Shown in pieces: positions 8,070-16,247 of a stretch of 64,000 nucleotides of DNA; within the stretch, counting starts at the first letter, position 1, and each line of letters opens with the position of its first letter. The DNA is taken from contig NC_018178.1 of NCBI RefSeq assembly GCF_000279145.1, positions 1,302,001 through 1,366,000 on the forward strand. The letters run 5' to 3'. Below the pieces are notes generated by a model. It saw only the letters and a program-made list of their open reading frames with translations, ran no database searches and was not told the origin of the DNA. This stretch comes from Melioribacter roseus P3M-2. GTDB lineage: Bacteria; Bacteroidota; Ignavibacteria; Ignavibacteriales; Melioribacteraceae. The position numbers and the translations under genes are program-made.

Positions 8070-10103
8070 ACCGAAAGGACTTATAAGATTAATCGGTTAA
8101 CAAACGAGAAATCGCCTTATTTAAAACAACACTCGAATAATCCCGTCGACTGGCATCCATGGTGCGACGAAGCGTTCCGTATTGCTCGGAGGGAAGACAA
8201 ACCCGTATTTCTTTCAATAGGATATTCAACGTGTCATTGGTGTCATGTGATGGCTCACGAATCGTTCGAAGACGAAGAAGTGGCAGAACTCCTGAATAAG
8301 AATTTCATTTCGATTAAAGTGGACAGGGAAGAACGCCCCGATATTGATTCCATTTATATGGCTTCGTGCCAGTTAATTACGGGTAGAGGAGGCTGGCCTC
8401 TCTCGATTTTTCTAACGCCCGACGGAAAACCGTTTTATGCCGGCACGTATTTCCCTAAGTATTCATATTACGGACGAATCGGTTTTGTCGATTTGCTGAA
8501 TCGTATAATCGACTTATGGAATAAAGACAGGAATGTATTGTTGCGGACCTCCGATGAAATTACTGCGGCAATAAACAAACACTTTGAATCTTCCGCTAAA
8601 GAAGCTTTTGACGATTCGGTCGTCGATAAAGCGTTCGAAACGCTAAAATTGAATTTCGACCCGGAATACGGCGGTTTCGGCTCCGCCCCCAAATTCCCTT
8701 CGCCTCACAATCTTCTGTTTCTTCTCGACCGCAACAATCCCCAGGCGGACGAGATGGTTCAAAAGACTTTAACGGAAATGAGAAAAGGCGGAATATTCGA
8801 TCAGCTCGGATTCGGATTCCACCGATATTCTACGGACGGAAAATGGTTTTTGCCGCACTTCGAAAAAATGATTTACGATCAGGCTTCGTTAATCGAAGCG
8901 TATGCGTACGCTTTTGCAAAAACCGGCGACGCCCTTTATGCGGATACTATTAATGAAATTTATGAATTCATAAAAAACGAAATGACTTCTCATGAAGGAG
9001 CCTTTTATTCCGCGCTCGACGCCGACAGCGAAGGGGAAGAAGGAAAATTTTATCTCTGGACTTCGGAGGAAATCAGATCCGTTGCCGGGGACGATTACGA
9101 AATCGCAAAGGAGATATTTAACTTTACCGACGAAGGCAATCACCGCAACGAGTCGAACGGAAATTCCACCGGCAAGAATATATTGTTTCTGCGTAAAAGG
9201 CCGGATAAACTGTATGAAAAATACGGGCGAAGCAAATACGACTCGATAAGAATAAATTTACTCGAAGCCAGGAAGAAAAGAATTCCTCCAATGAGGGACG
9301 AAAAAATACTGACCGATTGGAATGCAATGGTGATTTCGTCTTTGGCTAATGCCGGTTCGATTATCGAAAATGACGATATGGTTGCCTGGGCTGAAAGAGC
9401 TTATCAATGCCTGATGAAACATGCTTTTGTCAACGGCGAATTGTACCATTATCCCGAAAATAATATTACGGGGTTTCTCGACGATTATGCATATTTAATA
9501 AAAGCGGCTCTCGATCTCTATAGAGCCACATTGAACGAAGAGTATTTGTTTAACGCCTTGGAGTTAAACGATCTGCTTTCCGAAAATTTCGAAGACAAAT
9601 CGGAAGGCGGTTATTTTTTCAATAAAGCGGGCGCAAATACGATAAGAGTAAAAGACGCTTACGATGGCGCCGTCCCTTCCGGCAATTCGATTCAATTGTC
9701 GAATCTGATTGAATTATATTTTATTACGGGAAATAATTCGTACAGGCTGTCGGCTGAAAATTCAATCAAAACTTTTTCCTCCGGGTTAAATAAAAGTTCG
9801 ATAGGTTATACGTATTTTTTGCGCGGCATTAAGAAATTATATTCGAAAGATACGTCCCTTTTGCTGATTGCCGGCAAAAAAACCGGACGCGAATTTCTGT
9901 CCCGGTTAAGAAAAAATACTGATCTCTACTATCTACACGTCGCCGAAGATAACGTTGAGAGATTGATCAAAAGAGCGCCCTGGATTGAAATCTATAAACT
10001 CGATTCGGAGAAGACCGTCTATTATCTTTGCAGAGATTTTACCTGCGGTATTCCAACGGAAAAACAAGAAGAGATATTATCTGCTTTGACCACAAAAAAA
10101 TAA
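8052..10103 (+). CDS. DUF255 thioredoxin-domain protein (YyaL/SPATA20 type)
   Basis: Large soluble protein, about 680 residues. The N-terminal thioredoxin-like DUF255 domain has [20 protein letters not shown] and the redox-type motif [14 protein letters not shown], then [23 protein letters not shown]. The remainder resembles an (alpha/alpha)6 barrel ([47 protein letters not shown]). Physiological role is unknown. Start: the listed ATG lies within the FKBP terminator hairpin. A better-placed site is AAAGGA (8074-8079) followed after 8 nt by ATT at 8088, giving [11 protein letters not shown], where family members usually begin MNRL. True initiation may therefore be at 8088 on a rare ATT codon. 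Confidence 0.85.
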   Translation: MTRSIFTERTYKINRLTNEKSPYLKQHSNNPVDWHPWCDEAFRIARREDKPVFLSIGYSTCHWCHVMAHESFEDEEVAELLNKNFISIKVDREERPDIDSIYMASCQLITGRGGWPLSIFLTPDGKPFYAGTYFPKYSYYGRIGFVDLLNRIIDLWNKDRNVLLRTSDEITAAINKHFESSAKEAFDDSVVDKAFETLKLNFDPEYGGFGSAPKFPSPHNLLFLLDRNNPQADEMVQKTLTEMRKGGIFDQLGFGFHRYSTDGKWFLPHFEKMIYDQASLIEAYAYAFAKTGDALYADTINEIYEFIKNEMTSHEGAFYSALDADSEGEEGKFYLWTSEEIRSVAGDDYEIAKEIFNFTDEGNHRNESNGNSTGKNILFLRKRPDKLYEKYGRSKYDSIRINLLEARKKRIPPMRDEKILTDWNAMVISSLANAGSIIENDDMVAWAERAYQCLMKHAFVNGELYHYPENNITGFLDDYAYLIKAALDLYRATLNEEYLFNALELNDLLSENFEDKSEGGYFFNKAGANTIRVKDAYDGAVPSGNSIQLSNLIELYFITGNNSYRLSAENSIKTFSSGLNKSSIGYTYFLRGIKKLYSKDTSLLLIAGKKTGREFLSRLRKNTDLYYLHVAEDNVERLIKRAPWIEIYKLDSEKTVYYLCRDFTCGIPTEKQEEILSALTTKK

Positions 10104-10178
10104 GGTTTTTTAAGAAAATCTGTTGAAACTGTCACGAACGATTCTTATAATAAAATCCAAAATTTTGAGATTTTACAA

Positions 10179-10350
10179 GTGCAATCGAGCAGTTCCCACA
10201 TAACGACCCTTCATAATAATTTGCCGACTACCCCGCGCGGCAAAAACAGAGAACTGCATACAAAAACGACGTCCACGCAAACGCATGTCACGACGTGCTG
10301 ATTTTCAGCGCTCAGCCCCAGCTTTTTCATTAATTAATTTAAGCAGGTAA
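10179..10350 (+). promoter_or_regulatory. Putative Thr-rich leader (attenuator-like) of the threonine operon
   Basis: The 247 bp before aspartokinase contain an open frame ending TGA at 10299-10301. Its last 13 codons (10260-10298) read T-K-T-T-S-T-Q-T-H-V-T-T-C, seven Thr codons out of 13. Possible starts are GTG 10179 (41 codons) or TTG 10221 (27 codons), neither with a strong ribosome site. Just after it, GCTGA-TTT-TCAGC (overlapping the stop) can form a short hairpin, and an alternative TCAGC lies at 10312-10316, followed by CTTTTTC. A leader peptide stalled by scarce Thr-tRNA is the classic control of thr operons; here it is an inference. Confidence 0.45.
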
Positions 10351-11753
10351 ATGAGTATGATAATATTAAAATTCGGCGGATCAAGTGTAGGTAATTCGGA
10401 AAGAATTAACGGCGTAATCGATATTCTTTCGAAGTATTATTTGAATAACGGAAAAAATTTGCCGTTGTTTTCTCGGCATTTCAGGGCGTTACCGACAAAC
10501 TGATAGAAATTGCCCGTAAAGCCGACAGCAGAGACAATTCCTACAAAGAAGAATTCGATTATCTGGTCGAACGACATTTGAAAATTGCAGCCGACTTGAA
10601 TCGAAACGAAGACTTACCCGGCATTGAAAAATTGCTCGGCAGTCTGTTTGACGAATTGAAAGAAATTCTGCACGGCGCTTATCTCGTGCGGGAAGTATCT
10701 CCCAAAACTCTCGACTTTATTCAAAGCTTCGGAGAAAAATTATCCTGCACAATAATCACTTACACGATGCAAAAGAGAGGAATAGACTGCGAATATCTGG
10801 ACGCCAGCAAATTGATAAAAACCGACGACAATTTCGGCAATGCAAAAGTAAACGAAAAGGCAACATACAATAAGATCAAAAGATATTTTTCGAGGCGCAA
10901 AAAGTTGCAAATCATTACCGGCTTCATTGCCTCTACTTCCGACAACGAAATTACCACGCTCGGCCGCGGCGGTTCGGATTATACGGCGTCGATTTTCGGG
11001 GCGGCTTTGAACGCTAAGAAAATAGAAATCTGGACGGACGTCGACGGTATTCTTACCGCCGACCCGCGTAAGGTCAAAAACGCATTCCCATTGCCCAGCG
11101 TCACTTACGAAGAAGCTATGGAATTGTCGCATTTCGGCGCAAAAGTTATTTATCCTCCCACTCTTTTACCAGCTCTGAAAAAGAATATCGAAACTGTAAT
11201 CAAAAACACTTTCAATCCGGAATTTCCGGGCACGAGAATTATCAAGCGTGAACAGAGTTCCGACATGACAGTCAAAGGAATTTCTTCGATAGACAACGTT
11301 ACATTGCTCGGCATATCGGGCGGCGGCATGGTAGGTGTAACCGGAATAGCGGGAAGATTATTTACGGCTCTGGCTCGCTATAATGTTAATATAATTTTGA
11401 TTTCGCAGGCGTCGTCGGAGCATTCGGTTTGCATTGCCATTCCTCCTGCGATGGGAAAGATTTCGGTCAAAGCGATCGAAGAAGAATTCAAACTCGAAAT
11501 CATGGAAGGCAAAATAAGCCGCGTTTCGCTCGAAGAAAATCTATCGGTTATAGCGGTCGTAGGAGAAAATATGAGACGAACTCCGGGCATTGCGGGAAGA
11601 GTTTTTCAGTCTCTCGGCAAAAACAATATTAATATTGTTGCCATCGCCCAGGGCTCGTCGGAATTGAATATATCGCTCATTATCGACAGAAAAGATATAA
11701 CGAAAGCCCTTAACGTGCTTCACAACAGTTTATTAAAAACAAGAAAACGGTGA
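10351..11753 (+). CDS. lysC: Aspartate kinase, one-base frameshift near the 5' end
   Basis: First enzyme of the aspartate pathway, ATP-dependent phosphorylation of aspartate, about 467 residues when read across the shift. The N-terminus IILKFGGSSVGNSERI is in one frame. From 10464 the other frame continues VVFSAFQGVTDKLIEIA. Restoring one A in the run at 10452-10457 joins them (NGKKFAVVFSAFQG). The kinase domain shows TTLGRGGSDYTAS, EIWTDVDGILTADPR and SHFGAKVIYPPTL. Two ACT domains follow (about 300-465), so feedback control is likely. No homoserine dehydrogenase domain is fused. Downstream are asd, thrB and thrC, so threonine may be the effector; thrA-like naming is equally defensible. Confidence 0.88.
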
Positions 11754-11757
11754 AAAG

Positions 11758-12807
11758 ATGAAAGAAAGCAAAATACCCGTAGCCGTATTGGGAGCGACCG
11801 GCAGCGTCGGACAAAGATTTGTCGAATTGCTTGCCAATCACCCCTGGTTTGAAGTCGTTGAATTATGCGCATCCGACAGATCCGCGGGAAAAAAATATAA
11901 AGACGCGGTCAACTGGATTATGGCTACTCCGATTCCTCCCCAATTCGAAAACATGATAGTAAAGAAATGCGAGACCGGTTTGATGGCGCGCGTGCTTTTT
12001 TCGGGACTCGATTCTTCGGTTGCGGGCGATATCGAAAAAATGTACGCCGAAGACGGATGTATTGTGATTTCAAACGCGCGCAATCACCGTTTCGACAAAG
12101 ACGTTCCGTTGATTATACCCGAAATTAATTACGAACACTTAGAACTTATTAAATCCCAAAAATATAAAGGAGCGATTGTAACAAATCCGAATTGCTCTAC
12201 AATCGGAATGGCGCTGGCTCTTAAACCTCTGATGGATAATTTCGGAATTGAAACGGTGAATGTGACTACGTTGCAGGCTATTTCGGGCGCGGGTTATCCC
12301 GGATTGTCGGGGCTGGACATTATGGATAATGTAGTGCCGTATATCGGCGGAGAAGAAGAAAAAATGGAAACGGAGCCTCTGAAAATATTCGGTAAGTTGA
12401 AAGACGATTCGATTGAATACGCCGATATTAAAATAAGCGCTCAATGCAATCGGGTCGCCGTTCTTGACGGTCATACGGAAAATATTCAGATTAAATTGAA
12501 AACCAAGGCGGAGCCGAAAGATATAATTGAAGCCTGGAATAATTTCAGATCTGCGCCTCAGGAATTGAATCTGCCTTCGGCTCCTGAAAAACCGATAGTC
12601 TATTTAGAGCAGGCAAATTATCCTCAGCCGAGAATTCATCGCAACCTTGGCGGAGGAATGTCGATTTCGGTAGGCAGACTCCGGGAATGTTCCCTCTTCG
12701 ATTATAAATTCGTAGCGCTGTCGCATAATACAATCAGAGGCGCGGCAGGGGGAACGATCTTGATTGCCGAATTAATGAAAGCAAAAGGGTATTTCGATGA
12801 GCTCTAA
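11758..12807 (+). CDS. asd: Aspartate-semialdehyde dehydrogenase
   Basis: Converts aspartyl phosphate to aspartate semialdehyde with NADPH, 349 residues. The Rossmann motif VLGATGSVGQRF is at 10-21, and the catalytic Cys146 is in VTNPNCSTIG. GGEEEKMETEPLKIFG and HTENIQIKLK are typical of the archaeal/fungal-like Asd subgroup rather than the E. coli type. The gene starts 4 bp after the aspartokinase stop and overlaps thrB by 11 bp, so it is part of the thr operon. Confidence 0.94.
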   Translation: MKESKIPVAVLGATGSVGQRFVELLANHPWFEVVELCASDRSAGKKYKDAVNWIMATPIPPQFENMIVKKCETGLMARVLFSGLDSSVAGDIEKMYAEDGCIVISNARNHRFDKDVPLIIPEINYEHLELIKSQKYKGAIVTNPNCSTIGMALALKPLMDNFGIETVNVTTLQAISGAGYPGLSGLDIMDNVVPYIGGEEEKMETEPLKIFGKLKDDSIEYADIKISAQCNRVAVLDGHTENIQIKLKTKAEPKDIIEAWNNFRSAPQELNLPSAPEKPIVYLEQANYPQPRIHRNLGGGMSISVGRLRECSLFDYKFVALSHNTIRGAAGGTILIAELMKAKGYFDEL

Positions 12808-13732
12808 ATCGATTAAAGTATTTGCGCCGGCTTCGGTTTCCAATGTCGGACCCGGATTCGACATGATGGGATTTGCCCTTCACACTCCCGGCGACGAAGT
12901 AACTGTAAAATTAACCGACCGCAAAGAAATTCGTATCGTTAAGATATCCGGCGACAACGGCTATCTCCCTTATGAAATTGAAAAGAATACTACTACCGGC
13001 GCCATGCTGTCTTTATTAAAGAAATACAGAATTAATGCCGGGATGGATGTATTCATACACAAAAAGATGGGAATCGGAAGCGGTTTGGGATCGAGCGCAG
13101 CGAGCGCCGTAGCCGGCGTGTTTGCTCTCAATGAACTTCTCGAATTGAGATTGTCCCGTTATGAACTTTTGGAACACGCGCTTAAAGGAGAATTTATTGC
13201 CAGCAGAAGCATTCATGCGGATAACGTTGCTCCATGTCTCTACGGCGGATTCGTATTGATTCGCAGTTATAATCCGATTGACATTATTAAAATCGATTAT
13301 CCGGACGATCTCTATTGTTCGATTGTCTATCCAAATATAGAAATAAAAACCAGCGAAGCCCGTAAACTTATAAGTAAGAATGTAAGTATGAAAAAAGCGA
13401 TTGCGCAGGCGGGCAATGCTTCGGCTTTGATTGCGGGTTTGATTACAGCCGACTACGATTTAATCGGCAGATCGATAGTCGATTACTTTGCCGAGCCGAA
13501 ACGCGCCGCTTTAATTCCCTGTTACGACGACGTGAGAAACGCCGCTCTGGAAAAAGGGGCGATTAATTGTAACATAACAGGCTCCGGTCCTTCGATGTTT
13601 GCATTTTCGAGAACCGAATCCGACGCGCGCTCTATTGCGCGAGCTATGTTGAAAGCCGTTAAATCCGCAGGCTTCGACGGCAAAACTTATGTGTCTAAAA
13701 TTAATAAAAAAGGCCCGGTGGTTTTAAAATGA
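12797..13732 (+). CDS. thrB: Homoserine kinase
   Basis: GHMP kinase that phosphorylates homoserine, 311 residues. The N-terminal motif is VFAPASVSNVGPGFDMMG, and the nucleotide-binding loop GIGSGLGSSAA is at 92-102. NITGSGPSMFAF is the C-terminal GHMP motif. It overlaps asd by 11 bp and thrC by 4 bp, implying coupled translation. Homoserine itself must be made by a homoserine dehydrogenase encoded elsewhere, since none is in this operon. Confidence 0.94.
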   Translation: MSSKSIKVFAPASVSNVGPGFDMMGFALHTPGDEVTVKLTDRKEIRIVKISGDNGYLPYEIEKNTTTGAMLSLLKKYRINAGMDVFIHKKMGIGSGLGSSAASAVAGVFALNELLELRLSRYELLEHALKGEFIASRSIHADNVAPCLYGGFVLIRSYNPIDIIKIDYPDDLYCSIVYPNIEIKTSEARKLISKNVSMKKAIAQAGNASALIAGLITADYDLIGRSIVDYFAEPKRAALIPCYDDVRNAALEKGAINCNITGSGPSMFAFSRTESDARSIARAMLKAVKSAGFDGKTYVSKINKKGPVVLK

Positions 13733-15036
13733 AATTCTACAGCACTAACGACAAAAAAAACATTGTTGATTTCGAAACTGCTGTAATGGAAGGATTGGCA
13801 AAAGACGGAGGCCTTTTTATGCCCGTCGAAATTCCTTCCTTGCAAAAAGAAATAATCGACTCGATTGAAAATTTTGATTTTGGGGAAATTGCTTTCAGAA
13901 TTACGAAAAATTTCGCCGGCGAAGAAATTGGCGAAAGCGACCTGTCGGATATTATTCGGGAAGCTATAAATTTTCCGGCACCGCTTGTTAATCTGAAAGA
14001 CGATTTAATGATACTCGAACTCTTTCACGGACCGACGCTTGCTTTTAAGGATTTCGGCGCGCGGTTTATGGCTAAAACAATGGGATATTTTGTAAAGAAA
14101 AAAGAGAGCACTCTGAATATTCTGGTGGCCACTTCAGGAGATACGGGCAGCGCCGTAGCCTACGGATTTTATGAAACGCCCGGTATTAATGTTTATATTC
14201 TTTATCCCAAAGGGAAGGTCAGTCTGATCCAGGAAAAACAACTGACAACGCTCGACAAAAACATAACCGCGCTCGAAATCGACGGCACGTTCGACGACTG
14301 CCAGAGATTGGTAAAAAACGCCTTTGTCGACGAGGAACTTAATTCTAAACTGAATCTTACCTCCGCAAATTCGATTAATATAGCGCGATTGCTGCCTCAA
14401 TCGTTTTATTATTTCGAAGCCTATAAACAAATTCGGGAAAAATCGATTCATTCGGTCTTCTCGGTGCCTTCGGGCAATCTCGGCAATCTTACCGCCGGTT
14501 TAATTGCAAAAAAGATGGGGCTCCCGATAACAAAATTTATCGGCGCGGTCAACAGCAATCATGTCTTTGCCGATTTTGTCAACAGCGGAATATTTAAACC
14601 GCATCCCTCGGTTCAAACTCTTTCGAATGCAATGGACGTCGGGAACCCGAGCAACCTGGCGCGCATACGGGAGTTGTACGGCGACAGTCTTTCCGATATT
14701 CAACGGGATATTCACTCCAAATCGTACGACGACGCCCAAACGCGTAGAGGCATAAGGGAAGTTTACGAAAAATACGGCTATATAATCGACCCGCACGGAG
14801 CAGTCGGGTATATGGCGGTAAGGGATTACGAAACGGTTAGCGCCGCCGCAAAATTTAACAAAGTGATTCTGGAAACCGCGCACCCTGCAAAATTCAAAGA
14901 TGTTATTGAAGACGAACTCGGAATTGAAGTTGAAGTTCCGGAACGATTGGCTGCCTGTCTCAATAAGCAAAAGAAAAGCGTTCGACTGAGCTCCGATTAC
15001 GAAGAACTGAAAGAATTTCTGCTCGGCGCCGTTTAG
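13729..15036 (+). CDS. thrC: Threonine synthase
   Basis: PLP enzyme converting phosphohomoserine to threonine, 435 residues, of the longer E. coli/yeast-like class. The N-terminus is MKFYSTNDKKNIVDFETAVMEGLAKDGGLFMP. The PLP lysine is Lys107 in GPTLAFKDFGARF, and the phosphate-binding loop is SGDTGSAVAYGF. It overlaps thrB by 4 bp and ends the operon. Its stop overlaps by 4 bp the stop of the convergent lipoprotein hydrolase, so no room is left for a separate terminator. Confidence 0.95.
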   Translation: MKFYSTNDKKNIVDFETAVMEGLAKDGGLFMPVEIPSLQKEIIDSIENFDFGEIAFRITKNFAGEEIGESDLSDIIREAINFPAPLVNLKDDLMILELFHGPTLAFKDFGARFMAKTMGYFVKKKESTLNILVATSGDTGSAVAYGFYETPGINVYILYPKGKVSLIQEKQLTTLDKNITALEIDGTFDDCQRLVKNAFVDEELNSKLNLTSANSINIARLLPQSFYYFEAYKQIREKSIHSVFSVPSGNLGNLTAGLIAKKMGLPITKFIGAVNSNHVFADFVNSGIFKPHPSVQTLSNAMDVGNPSNLARIRELYGDSLSDIQRDIHSKSYDDAQTRRGIREVYEKYGYIIDPHGAVGYMAVRDYETVSAAAKFNKVILETAHPAKFKDVIEDELGIEVEVPERLAACLNKQKKSVRLSSDYEELKEFLLGAV

Positions 15037-16247
15037 TTTAATACGTAAAATTGCGATTGATTAAAGCTGTCGAACCAGGGTATTAAGTCGAGAATTGCCG
15101 GTATTGCGCTTGTATAATGAGTTCCGTTGGGAATTATTATCAATTCGACGTCCGCGCCGCGCGCAGTAAAATAATCGTATGCCATATACGAATTTTCAAC
15201 CGGAACAAAGTCGTCTTTATTGCCGTGATAAAGTCGCATTGGGGCTGAAGGAGTCCAATTAATCAAACTGTTTTCTTTCAGTCTCGGCAAAAGTCTTTTC
15301 TCGGTTTTGTTTCGTATAGAAGTCAAAAATTCCGGCGTCAATAACGCTTTAAGGTCGGTCGGCAAAGATTCGTTAATTTTTCCGGTGTTTTTTGTGCCGT
15401 CAAAAAGTTGGGATATTGCAGAGGCGTAAGGCTCGTTGAAGAAGTAATTCAAGTCGTTCCAATTGTAAATTTTCGAATAAGCGTAAATGAGATAAGCTAA
15501 AAAAGCCGGCTGCGGATAGTTGTCGTTTTCGAGAATTTTTCCCGCGGTTAGTTCCAGATCGTATGCGCCCGCCATAGGAGCGGAAGCGGTAATGCTAAAT
15601 TCGTGTTTATAGTTAAGTTCAATTTCTTTTTGAGCCGCCATAGTCACATATCCGCCCTCGGAATATCCGGCTAAAAAAAGTTTACCGTTAAGTTTTAGAT
15701 TGCGGATGTTTGCGAATTCTTTTGCGGCGCGCAAAAAATCGATAACCGTATTTGCAGAAGTTTTATAGTGGTGGTAAGGATGCGCCGTTTCCGAAATGCC
15801 GAGTCCTAGATAGTCGGGTTCGCAGGCGTAATAGCCGAGCGCCGCTGCTATCAATCCTTCGAAAGCAAACAAGGGGTTTATCGAACCGACCCGATTGCGG
15901 TTTGCCTGTGTTCCGTGCTGTATGCTTATTGTCGATAAATTATTTGCGCCGACGGGAATAAATACAACCCCGGACGCCAATTCGATTTTATTGTCGTAAC
16001 CGACTGTATTGTAAATTAATTTATAGACTTCAACGCCGTGAATTATTTTTCCGGCGGTAATTTTCGAAATGCTTACGTTGTCGTATTCGGCTGCAAGCGT
16101 CTTTAGGAGTCCGGAATCGTACGAGGCGACTTTTTCATAATCGATAATTTTACCGAGTTCGGATTCCAAGGGCGCGATAACGTCGCTGCTCCTTTCGCAT
16201 CCGATCATTAAAATGATCAGCAAAAAATATGTTAGATTTCTTTTCAC
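15033..16247 (-). CDS. Alpha/beta-hydrolase lipoprotein (secretory-lipase-like)
   Basis: 404 residues. The N-terminal lipoprotein signal ends in the lipobox LMIGC with Cys17, so it is membrane-anchored on the outside of the inner membrane or on the outer membrane. The hydrolase domain has the nucleophile elbow GYSEGG (Ser196) and the later YHGNKDDFVP and GTHYTSA segments that supply the acid and His. It resembles the secretory lipase/tannase-like prolyl-oligopeptidase fold. Substrate unknown. It directly follows the DUF5916 gene and is likely co-transcribed with it. Confidence 0.75.
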   Translation of the reverse strand: MKRNLTYFLLIILMIGCERSSDVIAPLESELGKIIDYEKVASYDSGLLKTLAAEYDNVSISKITAGKIIHGVEVYKLIYNTVGYDNKIELASGVVFIPVGANNLSTISIQHGTQANRNRVGSINPLFAFEGLIAAALGYYACEPDYLGLGISETAHPYHHYKTSANTVIDFLRAAKEFANIRNLKLNGKLFLAGYSEGGYVTMAAQKEIELNYKHEFSITASAPMAGAYDLELTAGKILENDNYPQPAFLAYLIYAYSKIYNWNDLNYFFNEPYASAISQLFDGTKNTGKINESLPTDLKALLTPEFLTSIRNKTEKRLLPRLKENSLINWTPSAPMRLYHGNKDDFVPVENSYMAYDYFTARGADVELIIIPNGTHYTSAIPAILDLIPWFDSFNQSQFYVLN

